Shown here: piece by piece, positions 53,513 through 62,255 of the stretch | Layout of the letters: each line of letters begins with the position of its first letter | Position numbering within the stretch: position 1 is the first letter of the stretch | Assembly: GCF_001687335.1 (NCBI RefSeq) | Contig: NZ_MAGO01000004.1 | Coordinates: forward strand, 62,001 to 126,000 | Source of the DNA: Dissulfuribacter thermophilus | Lineage (GTDB): Bacteria > Desulfobacterota > Dissulfuribacteria > Dissulfuribacterales > Dissulfuribacteraceae | Reading direction: 5' to 3' | Length of the DNA stretch: 64,000 nucleotides | The notes under the pieces: model-generated | What the model was told of the DNA's origin: nothing | Database searches by the model: none | Seen by the model: the letters and a program-made list of their open reading frames with translations, nothing else | Translations under genes and position numbers: made by a program

Positions 53513-55455
53513 GTGCAATTGCCGGAATCTGTTATTGGGATGGAAGAGACGTAGCCAGAGAAGAGCTTTTGGCAATGGCCAAGGCCCTGGCCCATCGCGG
53601 TCCTGATGGGAAAAATATCTGGCATAAAGGCCCTATTGGCCTCGTGCACCTAATGCTCCATACAACTCCCGAATCCCTAAATGAAAGACTGCCCCTAGAG
53701 GATAAGGCAACCGGATTGGTCATAACTTCGGATGCAAGGATCGACAATCGTGAAGAACTGCTTGAATCCCTCGGTGTTAAGGGACGGGAGGCATCCCAGA
53801 TGCCAGACAGTGAGCTAATACTCAAGGCATATAAAAAATGGGGAAGAAAGTGCCCAGAAAGACTCTTAGGAGATTTTGCCTTTGCAATATGGGACTCGCG
53901 GGAACGCACCCTTTTTTGCGCGAGAGACCACATGGGGGTGAAACCCTTTTACTACTATGCCTCCAGGGATTTTTTCGCCTTTTCCACTGAAATAAAGGGA
54001 CTTTTGGCACTGAACAATGTCTCGCGTAGGATCAATGAAGTACGCATAGCCGACTTTCTTGCTGCCATAGTTTTGGATAATGAAAGTACATTTTGGCGTT
54101 CGATACTACGCCTGCCTCCTGCGCATTTTTGTGTGATTCGAAATGGTATTTTTGAGAAAGGTGCTTACTGGCAACTACCCTCTGAACCTAAAAAACATAT
54201 TAAGAGAGATAGTGAATATGCTGAAGAGTTCCGTCATATATTCACAGAGGCAGTCAGATGCCGCCTTCGCTCTGCCTTTCCCCTGGGATCTTATTTGAGC
54301 GGAGGTCTCGATTCCTCTTCCATTGTATGTGTTGCCGCCGAACTTTATGAAAAAAAGGGCATCGATGGCCCCCATGTCTTTTCAGGTATTTTTGACGAAA
54401 TAGCCCAGTGTGATGAACGAAAATACTTTATGCCAGTAGTTGAAAGATATAATCTCCCCACCACTTTTGTTTATGCAGACCGCCTAGAGCCCCTTGCTGA
54501 GCTAGAGAAAATGCTCAATGAACAGGACGAACCCTTTTTTGCTCCGCATATATTCATGAGTCGGGCCCTTCTGGGCTTGGCCAGGGAGAATGGTTTCCGA
54601 ATAATGCTGGACGGACATGACGGTGACAATACGGTTTCCTACGGGACAGGGCTTTTATTAGAGCTAGCTGGGGATTTCAAATGGCTCAAGTTGGCAAAGG
54701 AGTGTTATTGCCTAACGGACGGTTCACTACATGAGGCCTTGGAAATTGCCTATGTTGCCATACGACGAAGATGCGTGCCACTAAGTATAAAGTGTATGGC
54801 AAAGGTCGTCCGGCAAATTCTACACATCTTTAAAGCCGAAAGGCAAAAGGAATCTCAAGAGCTGATTAAGCCCCCTTGGCATAACATATTGAATGATGAA
54901 TTCATAAAGAAAACTGGTTTGATTGAGCGGTGGAGAGATTTCAAAAAAAACGATCCATACCGTGGAGATCGCGAATTCGAACGCCACCGCCGTGCACTGT
55001 ACCAACCTTTTATGCCCTATGGCCTGGAAGTCCTGGATCGATGTGTATCAAACTTTGGTATTGAGGCCAGATATCCTTATTTTGATAAAAGATTGATTGA
55101 GTTTTGTTTAGATCTTCCAGCACGTCTTAAATTACATCGCGGACTGAATAGATACATAGTACGATTTGCATTAAAGGATATACTTCCTGAATCTATTAGG
55201 AAAAGAAAAAATAAAAGTGATTTTACTGCGAATTTGATACACGGATTACGAGTAAGAGATAGAGATAGGCTTCAGCAGTTTTTGCAAAAAATTTCGCATG
55301 AACATAAAGAATTTTATCAGGTACAAGAAATAGAACGGATTAGAGAAGGCTTTTTGAACATGGATCAAAACCCTACTGCATCTGATGCATTTACCCTATT
55401 GAAAATACTTGTGTTGACTCTGTGGATCAGTAGTGCTAAAAATATTTTTCATTAA
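53509..55455 (+). CDS. Lasso peptide cyclase C (asparagine-synthetase-like)
   Basis: A 648-residue homologue of asparagine synthetase that activates the Asp or Glu side chain with ATP and joins it to the core's N-terminal amine. The N-terminal domain starts MSAIAGI: the catalytic Cys2 of real glutaminases is replaced by Ser, as expected for lasso cyclases, which need no ammonia. The ATP PP-loop is SGGLDSSSIV near residue 263. Further conserved parts are LDGHDGDNTVSYG, ARYPYFDKRLIEFCLDLP and RKRKNKSDF. It lies between B2 and the first precursor gene. Non-lasso amidotransferase is an alternative, but the context makes that unlikely. Confidence 0.9.
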   Translation: MSAIAGICYWDGRDVAREELLAMAKALAHRGPDGKNIWHKGPIGLVHLMLHTTPESLNERLPLEDKATGLVITSDARIDNREELLESLGVKGREASQMPDSELILKAYKKWGRKCPERLLGDFAFAIWDSRERTLFCARDHMGVKPFYYYASRDFFAFSTEIKGLLALNNVSRRINEVRIADFLAAIVLDNESTFWRSILRLPPAHFCVIRNGIFEKGAYWQLPSEPKKHIKRDSEYAEEFRHIFTEAVRCRLRSAFPLGSYLSGGLDSSSIVCVAAELYEKKGIDGPHVFSGIFDEIAQCDERKYFMPVVERYNLPTTFVYADRLEPLAELEKMLNEQDEPFFAPHIFMSRALLGLARENGFRIMLDGHDGDNTVSYGTGLLLELAGDFKWLKLAKECYCLTDGSLHEALEIAYVAIRRRCVPLSIKCMAKVVRQILHIFKAERQKESQELIKPPWHNILNDEFIKKTGLIERWRDFKKNDPYRGDREFERHRRALYQPFMPYGLEVLDRCVSNFGIEARYPYFDKRLIEFCLDLPARLKLHRGLNRYIVRFALKDILPESIRKRKNKSDFTANLIHGLRVRDRDRLQQFLQKISHEHKEFYQVQEIERIREGFLNMDQNPTASDAFTLLKILVLTLWISSAKNIFH

Positions 55456-55487
55456 GAATTTAAAAAGATTGTAGGTGGGGAAATTCT

Positions 55488-55682
55488 GTGAAAGATACAG
55501 AGTACGATATCAAGAAAACTAAAGAAAATCGTAAACAATACTCAGCTCCCATATTGAGCCGCCTTGGAACAGTAGAAAATTTAACCTTGGGTCACAAACA
55601 TGGGCCAGGTACAGACGCTGCTTTTATCTATCCCTATCATCATAAGGGAGGCAAAACTTTTTCTCATTCCCACCATAACTAA
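55488..55682 (+). CDS. Lasso peptide precursor A1, histidine-rich core
   Basis: A 64-residue precursor starting at GTG 55488 behind GGTGGGG. The leader (1-34) contains the lasso recognition pattern YxxPxLxxxGxxxxxT exactly: Tyr18, Pro21, Leu23, Gly27, Thr33, with Thr at the conserved -2 position. The predicted core is residues 35-64 (30 residues). It begins GHKHGPGTD, so Gly1 can be joined to Asp9 in a nine-residue ring. The tail contains AAFIYPY and ends SHSHHN. The core has seven histidines (2, 4, 17, 18, 26, 28, 29), so metal binding is possible. The core is longer than typical lasso peptides (about 15-24), so tail trimming may occur. It follows the cyclase by 32 bases. Confidence 0.86.
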   Translation: MKDTEYDIKKTKENRKQYSAPILSRLGTVENLTLGHKHGPGTDAAFIYPYHHKGGKTFSHSHHN

Positions 55683-55697
55683 CCGTACCAATTAATC

Positions 55698-56601
55698 GTG
55701 CATCAAAACTACCACAAATATAAGGCCTATGGACTTCATATAGAATCAGAGGTTTCCATTCCCGAATTTGAAACAGCTAGATTTTCAAAAAGTGATGTTT
55801 CAATAATCCTTAAGCGCCCTGAAAGAAGGCCGCCACGCCTTCGAGGACTGTCAGGAGTACGTTTTGAAATCGCTCAACAATATAGTTGTCTATTTTGGGA
55901 GGACGTAGGCCTCTTTCAGATAAAAAATGGAAATCAAATAACAGTATCACCCTTTCCTGGTGCGTACCGAGAGATTGTACGGCTGCCTATAGCTTCTACA
56001 TGTATGGCTCTCCTTCTTGAACAACGGGGGTTTTTAGTAATTCATGGAGCGGCATTGGAAATAAACGGCGCAGGCATTGTATTGGTGGGTGACAAGGGAT
56101 ATGGCAAATCCACCTTAACTGCATATCTTTTGGGCTCAGGAGGAAGACTCCTTTCCGACGATGTCACAGCCATCTCGATTGACAGCAATGGGGCATGGAT
56201 TATGCCTGGCTTTCCCTCCATGAAACTTTGGCCTGATGCTATTAATTTTTTGGGCAGAGATGCGGATGCGCTGAAACGGATTCATCCTTTGGTTGAAAAA
56301 CGTGCAGTGCCCATGACCTCAAATTTTGCAACAAATCCGACCAGATTGAGATCACTTTTCTTTCTGGGAAAAGCTGACACGATCCAATTGGAACAGGTTG
56401 ACAAGGCACACAGGGCTTCTACAACTCATGGATGGACTATTTTTTGCTTATCATATAAAAAAAATAGACAAAAAGGTGTCTGAGCGCAGATTTAGACTTT
56501 GTGCTGAAATTATGAAAGAATATCCTGTCTGGTTACTCAAACGGCCACCTAAACTTACGCTTCTGCCTAAGTCAGCTCAAAAGATCTACACTGTAATTTA
56601 A
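55698..56601 (+). pseudogene. HPr-kinase-like lasso tailoring protein, frameshifted near C-terminus
   Basis: Homologous to the HPr-kinase-like enzymes that phosphorylate lasso precursors in paeninodin-type clusters. Walker A is GDKGYGKSTL, followed by LLSDDVTAI with the expected acidic pair. The first frame runs 55698-56483 and ends in unrelated sequence (RASTTHGW...). The proper C-terminus (LLQLMDGLFFAYHIKK to WLLKRPPKLTLLPKSAQ) continues in the next frame from about 56398 to 56601. One inserted base (or two lost) near 56400-56420 explains this. Joined, the protein would be about 300 residues, the usual size. Either a recent loss of function or a sequencing error. It sits between the two precursor genes. 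Confidence 0.82.
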
Positions 56602-56671
56602 AAACCACTTGCATAAGCAATAATACTGGAGTAGTCTTTTAAATGGTAATTTGTCCGGGATGGAGGTAATC

Positions 56672-56830
56672 ATGAAAACAGCAAAAAAAAAGAAAAAACC
56701 TTATTTTTCTCCTAATATGAAAGAATTGGGGACAATCAAAGATCTAACCCAAGGATGCAGCGACGGAAATTATACTGATCAGGCTTTTCCTATCCACACT
56801 CCCAAAAAGGATCTCACGTTTACTCAATAG
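56672..56830 (+). CDS. Lasso peptide precursor A2 (small gene)
   Basis: A 52-codon gene with GGAGG five bases before ATG 56672. The Lys-rich leader (1-27) carries YxxPxMxxxGxxxxxT (Tyr11, Pro14, Met16, Gly20, Thr26), with Thr at -2 of the predicted cut. The core is residues 28-52 (25 residues), beginning GCSDGNYTD, so Gly1-Asp9 again gives a nine-residue ring. It has one cysteine at core position 2 and ends DLTFTQ. Sequence differs from A1 in nearly all core residues except Gly1, Gly5, Thr8 and Asp9. It lies 70 bases after the kinase-like gene and 39 bases before the next gene. Confidence 0.84.
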   Translation: MKTAKKKKKPYFSPNMKELGTIKDLTQGCSDGNYTDQAFPIHTPKKDLTFTQ

Positions 56831-56869
56831 TGCTATTAAAGTTATATCCAAAAATGGGGGGATTCAAAA

Positions 56870-57592
56870 ATGAAAATTCAAAAAAAAATCGTCCTTTTTT
56901 TTGTATTGCTATTAACATTAATGAGTGTAGCCTCTGGTTGGGCTATGACCCAAGAAGACCTCAAGGTGACTATTCAGAAAGAGGGTATTGACAAGGCAGT
57001 TGTGGCTGCGCTCGCCGAAGGCATGAATCCTCAAGAAATTGTGAAAGCGGCTCTTAATGTTGAAGGGCTTAACCCAAGGACCATACTTGTGGCGCTTTGT
57101 AAGGCAGGAGTAGATACAGATACCATTACAAAGGCAGCCCAAAGCAATAATGTTGGCCAGATGTTCGTGGCATCAGCGTGCCAGGAATGTAAGAAACTAG
57201 ACCACCTGAGGGTGGCTATTCAGAAAGAAGGTATTGACAAGGCCGTTGTGGCTGCACTCGCTGAAGGCATGAACCCTCAAGAAGTTGTTCAAACGGCTCT
57301 TTCTGTTGAAGGGCTTAACCCAAGGGCAGTTATCCTTGCTCTGTACAAGGCAGGCGTGGATCATGCATCCGTTGCCAATGCTGCGAAGAACAACAATATA
57401 GGCCAGATGATATTAGCATCTGCACGTGCTCAGTTTTTATCAAAGAATGGAGAGGGTGCCCAGCCTTATACTCCTGCTCCGGCACAGCCATACACGCCGG
57501 CAGCACCCGTGGCCCCAGCTCCACCAATACCAGGGCCTGCAGGAGGAGGTTTTGTCCCTGCTGAGCCATATGCCAGTCCTAGTACGCTATAA
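56870..57592 (+). CDS. Secreted protein with two tandem helical repeats and a Pro-rich tail
   Basis: A 240-residue protein with a signal peptide (KIVLFFVLLLTLMSVASGWA). Two near-identical units of about 75-80 residues follow, each with IQKEGIDKAVVAALAEGMNP, QE(I/V)V, then VEGLNPR and QM. The first ends with CQECKK, giving a cysteine pair. The tail from about 195 is Pro/Ala/Tyr-rich with AQPYTPA repeats. I do not recognise the family. It lies just after precursor A2 and before a terminator, so it may share the lasso transcript, or it may belong to the following envelope genes. Periplasmic or surface location is expected. Start has GGGGG nine to fourteen bases upstream. Confidence 0.8.
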   Translation: MKIQKKIVLFFVLLLTLMSVASGWAMTQEDLKVTIQKEGIDKAVVAALAEGMNPQEIVKAALNVEGLNPRTILVALCKAGVDTDTITKAAQSNNVGQMFVASACQECKKLDHLRVAIQKEGIDKAVVAALAEGMNPQEVVQTALSVEGLNPRAVILALYKAGVDHASVANAAKNNNIGQMILASARAQFLSKNGEGAQPYTPAPAQPYTPAAPVAPAPPIPGPAGGGFVPAEPYASPSTL

Positions 57593-57656
57593 CTTTGTTA
57601 ACGGCCGTTCATAAATCGTCTAATTCCTTCTTAACATAATGTGTGTTTTAGGCTAT

Positions 57657-57687
57657 AAGCCATCCTAAAAAGGGATGGCTTTGTTTT
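57657..57687 (+). terminator. Rho-independent terminator after the repeat protein
   Basis: AAGCCATCC and GGATGGCTT form a 9-bp stem with a 7-base loop, followed by TTGTTTTA. It closes the transcript that begins with the lasso genes. Confidence 0.82.
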
Positions 57688-57761
57688 ATGCCTAAAACCT
57701 CTTTATTGATGCTGGATACAAGAGCTATTACGCTCTAATAATCTATATAGCGAGGTGGGTT

Positions 57762-59129
57762 ATGAAAAGATTTCTTTGCTTCATTTTGTTGGTAATTGGG
57801 ACTACATTAGTTGCTTGGAATCATGCCAAGGCCGACGAAGACCCTACAGCTTCGGTCCAAACACAGCAGTTACCAGAATCTGATGCATTGGGCCTAAGCG
57901 ATGCGGAACTGGGTAAGAGGACCACACAAGAGCCGGAGGCCTATGTACCAGTTTCGGTTTTTGGGACAAAAGGTGGTTACGTCCACCCCTTCATGTCTGT
58001 TACCTTCCAGACGTCTGACAACATAAACTTTTCCAGTGTTAATGAAAAATCGGATTGGACTGCTATTTACACTCCTGGCATCTGGTTGGCCGCTCCTGCC
58101 AAGAAAGAAATATTTCTCAATCTAGATATATATAATACCTCACCAGGTGGACGATATAAGCAGATCTACACCCCAGAATCTTTTACTCGTTACCAGGCCT
58201 ACGCACTTTATGTAGCTGACATAGAAGATTTCCATAATCACTCGGAAAGGGATACAACCAAACAGTCTGCAGAGGCATATTTTCAGTACAACCTAAGAGG
58301 TGGCCTTTCTGCCAGTATTTACAATAAATATTTAGACACAGAAGACCCAATGGCAGTTGGCTATACCACTATTGGGACTGTTGTCGATAAATATGTAACC
58401 AACCTATTGGGTGTAATAGTAGAGTATGATTTTGGCCAAAAACTTCGTATGCGCTTTGACTATAACAATTTTTACCTGGACTATGATAAAGCCTTCAGTA
58501 AGGGGAAAAACAGGACTGACAACTCCTATTCAGTATATCTGTATTACGATTACTCGCCAAAGACTTCATTCTTTGGGGAGTATGAATATGTTGACGTAAA
58601 TTATGATATAAGCAAGATACAGGACAGTACGCAAAATTACGGGTATCTTGGCATCGAGTGGAAGCCAACGGAAAAGGTGGCGCTTAAGGCAAAAGCCGGT
58701 TTGATAAGTAGGGACAGTAAGAACCCAAAGGCCAATAGCGTCACTGATCCTGTAGTGGAATTGACCTATGAACACAAGTTCACAGCAAAAACCAATATGA
58801 AACTATTTTGGGCCAACAAGCTCAATGAATCAACCATCTCCACATCGGCTTACTCAAAAGACACCATAATCAACCTCCACCTCAACAAAATAATTACTGA
58901 AAAGATTGAAGCGACGCTCTTTTTGGATTACACACGTAATGACTTCAAAGGTACTATCGGAGCCAGTAGGGTCGACAATGTTTATACCATTGCACCTAAG
59001 GTCAGATACGTATTCAAAGATTGGTTGCAATCAGAAATTGGCTATGAGTATGTTAAAAGGACATCTGATGTCAATCTTGCGGAGTTTGAAGCAAATACAT
59101 TCTTTGTGCGTGTGTCTGCAGGTTTCTAA
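57762..59129 (+). CDS. Outer-membrane beta-barrel protein of the exopolysaccharide system
   Basis: A 455-residue protein with a signal peptide (FLCFILLVIGTTLVAWNHAKA). It has a pattern of alternating hydrophobic and polar strands through most of the length and ends in a C-terminal phenylalanine (FFVRVSAGF), the outer-membrane insertion signal. Aromatic-rich strands such as SYSVYLYYDYSPKTSFFGEYEYVDV support a barrel of roughly 16-18 strands. Proteins of this kind sit next to Wza/Wzc in several exopolysaccharide loci and may form the outer-membrane exit. It precedes the Wza-like gene by 7 bases. Confidence 0.83.
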   Translation: MKRFLCFILLVIGTTLVAWNHAKADEDPTASVQTQQLPESDALGLSDAELGKRTTQEPEAYVPVSVFGTKGGYVHPFMSVTFQTSDNINFSSVNEKSDWTAIYTPGIWLAAPAKKEIFLNLDIYNTSPGGRYKQIYTPESFTRYQAYALYVADIEDFHNHSERDTTKQSAEAYFQYNLRGGLSASIYNKYLDTEDPMAVGYTTIGTVVDKYVTNLLGVIVEYDFGQKLRMRFDYNNFYLDYDKAFSKGKNRTDNSYSVYLYYDYSPKTSFFGEYEYVDVNYDISKIQDSTQNYGYLGIEWKPTEKVALKAKAGLISRDSKNPKANSVTDPVVELTYEHKFTAKTNMKLFWANKLNESTISTSAYSKDTIINLHLNKIITEKIEATLFLDYTRNDFKGTIGASRVDNVYTIAPKVRYVFKDWLQSEIGYEYVKRTSDVNLAEFEANTFFVRVSAGF

Positions 59130-59136
59130 CAAGGCT

Positions 59137-59934
59137 ATGAGTTGTAAAAAACTGATTTTTCTAGTTCTGGGAGCCCTGTTTGTCTTCGTAAGCGCTAGTT
59201 TTGCCAGTTCGGGTGGTTACGTTGTTGGCGAAGGTGATGTGCTGAGGATAACCGTTTATGACCATCCAGATCTTGAAACCAAAGTACGAGTCAATGGAGA
59301 GGGGCAGATACTAATGCCCCTCTTGGGCCATGTGGATGTGGCAGGCCTTACTGTATCCCAGATTTCAAAGAAACTGGCAAAGATGCTTGCAGACGGTTAC
59401 CTGGTTGATCCCCAGGTCAACGTATTCATAGAGGAATATGGTAGTAAAAAGGCCGTTATCCTAGGCATGGTGAAGAATCCAGGCCTCTATGAACTCAGTG
59501 GCCCAACAACCCTTTTAGAGCTTATCTCAAAGGCAGGGGGGCTTTCTAAAGACGCTGGTAACAAGGTCACAATCAAAAGAATTGACCCAGACGGAAAGAA
59601 GAAGGTCATTAATATTGATCTTAAGGCCTTGATGGAGGGCGGAGACATATCACTTAACATTCAGATAAAGGATGGAGACAACGTGTATGTCTCCAAGGCA
59701 GGGATGGTTTACGTAACTGGGGAGGTGAAGGAACCAGACGCCTATAAAATAGATGAAGGGACCACTGTGATCAAAGCAATAGCCCTTGCCGGAGGTTTTA
59801 CTGGTAAGGCTGCAAAGGGCAAAATAAAGATTATTCGGATGGTTAATGGCAAAAAGAAAGTACTAAAAAATGTCCCCTTAGATACAGCGGTTTTACCTGA
59901 AGATGTGATAGTGGTGCCTGAAAGTTTCTTTTAA
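59137..59934 (+). CDS. Polysaccharide export protein (Wza family, SLBB domains)
   Basis: A 265-residue periplasmic/outer-membrane export protein. After a signal peptide (KLIFLVLGALFVFVSASFA) comes the Poly_export domain (GEGDVLRITVYDHPDLETKV, QILMPLLGHVDVAGLT) and two SLBB domains (VILGMVKNPGLYELSG and VYVTGEVKEPDAYKIDEG). The frame is open far upstream into the barrel gene, but ATG 59137 with AAGG and the signal peptide is clearly the start. Unlike Wza, there is no lipobox cysteine at the cleavage site and no visible C-terminal amphipathic helix. The protein may therefore need the neighbouring barrel as outer-membrane pore. Confidence 0.9.
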   Translation: MSCKKLIFLVLGALFVFVSASFASSGGYVVGEGDVLRITVYDHPDLETKVRVNGEGQILMPLLGHVDVAGLTVSQISKKLAKMLADGYLVDPQVNVFIEEYGSKKAVILGMVKNPGLYELSGPTTLLELISKAGGLSKDAGNKVTIKRIDPDGKKKVINIDLKALMEGGDISLNIQIKDGDNVYVSKAGMVYVTGEVKEPDAYKIDEGTTVIKAIALAGGFTGKAAKGKIKIIRMVNGKKKVLKNVPLDTAVLPEDVIVVPESFF

Positions 59935-60035
59935 TGAATGGCCCATAAATAGGGGCATCAACTGGATTGCGACAAAGAGATACACTGTATCTTTGTTGTT
60001 TCAGTGAAAATATAAACATAGGATGAGGTTGGGTA

Positions 60036-62225
60036 ATGGAGGTTCAACAGATAAATGAGCAGGAAATCCACCTGCGAGACTACATAAGGGTCCTAAAAAA
60101 GCGAAAAAAAATAATCATTACTTTTGCAACTATAACTATTGCAGTCGTAGTGCTGGCAACCCTTGCTGCAACACCCTATTACAAGGCAAGTGTACAGGTC
60201 CTCATAGAAAGAAACTACGATGCCGAACTCATGGGAAGGATGTACATCCCCTATGATCCAGAATTTTTGGAAACCCAATTTAACATCATAAAAAGCAGAA
60301 ATGTCATAGACAGGGTAGTAAAGAAACTCAAACTTGATACGGCATACAGACAACATTTCTTCAAAGAAGAGCAGCGGTCGTTCCTTGCACCAGTGGTCTC
60401 CTGGATCAAAGACACCATCAAATCGGTTATGCCATCGAAAAAAGGAACAGCACAGGATGAAGAGGATATTTCTCTTGAAGCCCAGGTAAAACCTCCAAGC
60501 GATGCAGATATCATAGCAAAAATAATCCAAAGTAGGCTCTCTGCCAAACCTGTACCCAACACCAAGATCGTCACTATAAGCTATATGGATGAAAATCCTG
60601 TCCTCGCGAGCCTCATAGTGAACACCATAGCAGAGGCCTATATGGACGAAATGCTAGACATCAAGATGAATGCCAGCCGTTATTCCATTAAATGGATGAC
60701 CCTCAAGGCAGAAGAGGAAAAGAAAAAACTCGAGGCCTCGGAAAGGGCCCTTCAGGCATACACGCGAGAACACGACATAGTCACCGTTGAAGACAGGCTG
60801 GCAGTGATCCCACAGAAACTCCAAGAGTTTAGCACCCAGCTCTCCAAGGCCCAGGCAAAGAGAAAGGAATTGGAAGAAGTCTACCGCCAGATTCAACAGG
60901 CCGGAAATGACACTGCAGCACTGGAAGCCCTGCCGATTTTCAGTGAAAACAAGACCCTCCAATCACTGCGCGATCAAATACTGAAGGCAGATCAGCACAT
61001 TGCAGAACTGTCCAAAAAATATGGCCCCAAGCACCCCCTCATGATCAAGGCAGTAGAAGATCGTGAAGTCCTTTTGAGAGAAAAGCAAAAGGAACTCCAG
61101 CGAATAGTACATTCCACAGAAATGAATTACAAACTGGCCAAATCCACTGAGGAAAATCTGAAGGATCTCCTTGAACAGACCAAACAGGAACTCATCAACC
61201 TGAAGGACCGGATGATCCAGTATGACATACTAAAAAGAGAAGCAGACACAAATCGTGCCCTCTACGATGCCCTCATAAAACGTATAAAACAGCAGAGCGC
61301 TAGTGAACAGACCCAAACTGTAAACATCTGGGTGGTAAAAAAGGCAGAGGTCCCTGTTGCGCCTGCAACACCCAAAAAGAAACGAAATCTCTTACTGGCA
61401 GTTGTGTTGGGACTCTTTGGCGGCATAGGAATGGCATTTTTCGTGGAATACCTGGACAACACTGTAAAATCAGTGGAGGAAGTGGAACAAAAAACCGGAC
61501 TCCCTGTCCTCACAGTGGTTGCGGACGTCAAAGAAAAGCATGAATCCATCGACAGACAGGTGCTAGAGCATCCACGTGGCCCAATAGCAGAGAGCTTCAG
61601 GGCCTTGAGGTCCCAACTCATGCTTTCTTCTGCAGAACATCCGCCACGCTCAATCCTCATTTCCAGCGCAGTGGAGGGAGAAGGCAAAACAGCCTTGGTT
61701 GTAAACCTTGCAACCACTCTGTCTGAGGCCAATCGTTCGGTACTGGCAATAGACTGTGATTTGCGAAAACCCAGACTTCACAAGGCATTTAACCTCGTAA
61801 ATGACAAGGGCTTGAGTTCGTATCTCGTAGGAGAGGCAGGAGAACAGGATGTCATTGTAAATCTATCAGAACCAAAGATAGATGTCATGACCTCTGGGCC
61901 CATCCCCCCAAACCCAGCAGAACTTCTTGCCTCAAACCGCATGGAAGAACTTGTAACACGTATGAAGGACAAATATGACTTCGTACTCTTTGATTCGTCT
62001 CCCATATTGAGTGCTACAGACAGCCAGATTCTCAGCCGTCTGGCCGAAGGGACGATACTTGTTATTCGTGCAGGAGAGACCACCTTTGAACAGTTACAAG
62101 GCGCCCTGAGACTCTTCAGGAGCGTAAATGCAAATATCCTTGGTATTGTACTAAATGGCGTGGATCTGGGTAAGAATGAGCAATATTACTACCACGGATA
62201 TTATTCCTATTATGGATCAGAATAG
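60036..62225 (+). CDS. Polysaccharide co-polymerase with tyrosine kinase domain (Wzc/BY-kinase)
   Basis: A 729-residue fusion of a Wzz chain-length domain and a bacterial tyrosine kinase. The N-terminal helix (IIITFATITIAVVVLATLAA) starts the Wzz part, a long coiled-coil periplasmic region covers about 190-420, and a second helix (LLLAVVLGLFGGIGMAFFVEYL) precedes the cytosolic kinase. The kinase has Walker A (SAVEGEGKTALVVNLA, near 545), Walker A' (VLAIDCDLRKPRLH, near 570), Walker B (FVLFDSSP) and the autophosphorylated C-terminal tyrosine cluster (EQYYYHGYYSYYGSE). It controls chain length with the CpsB-type phosphatase encoded 24 bases downstream. Confidence 0.94.
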   Translation: MEVQQINEQEIHLRDYIRVLKKRKKIIITFATITIAVVVLATLAATPYYKASVQVLIERNYDAELMGRMYIPYDPEFLETQFNIIKSRNVIDRVVKKLKLDTAYRQHFFKEEQRSFLAPVVSWIKDTIKSVMPSKKGTAQDEEDISLEAQVKPPSDADIIAKIIQSRLSAKPVPNTKIVTISYMDENPVLASLIVNTIAEAYMDEMLDIKMNASRYSIKWMTLKAEEEKKKLEASERALQAYTREHDIVTVEDRLAVIPQKLQEFSTQLSKAQAKRKELEEVYRQIQQAGNDTAALEALPIFSENKTLQSLRDQILKADQHIAELSKKYGPKHPLMIKAVEDREVLLREKQKELQRIVHSTEMNYKLAKSTEENLKDLLEQTKQELINLKDRMIQYDILKREADTNRALYDALIKRIKQQSASEQTQTVNIWVVKKAEVPVAPATPKKKRNLLLAVVLGLFGGIGMAFFVEYLDNTVKSVEEVEQKTGLPVLTVVADVKEKHESIDRQVLEHPRGPIAESFRALRSQLMLSSAEHPPRSILISSAVEGEGKTALVVNLATTLSEANRSVLAIDCDLRKPRLHKAFNLVNDKGLSSYLVGEAGEQDVIVNLSEPKIDVMTSGPIPPNPAELLASNRMEELVTRMKDKYDFVLFDSSPILSATDSQILSRLAEGTILVIRAGETTFEQLQGALRLFRSVNANILGIVLNGVDLGKNEQYYYHGYYSYYGSE

Positions 62226-62255
62226 CCTCCAGTACCTTTGTGATAGGCGTTGAGT

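Noticed and set aside
58906-59136. Upstream extension of the Wza-like frame
   Set aside because: It overlaps the 3' end of the barrel gene and would bury the signal peptide; ATG 59137 is clearly the start.
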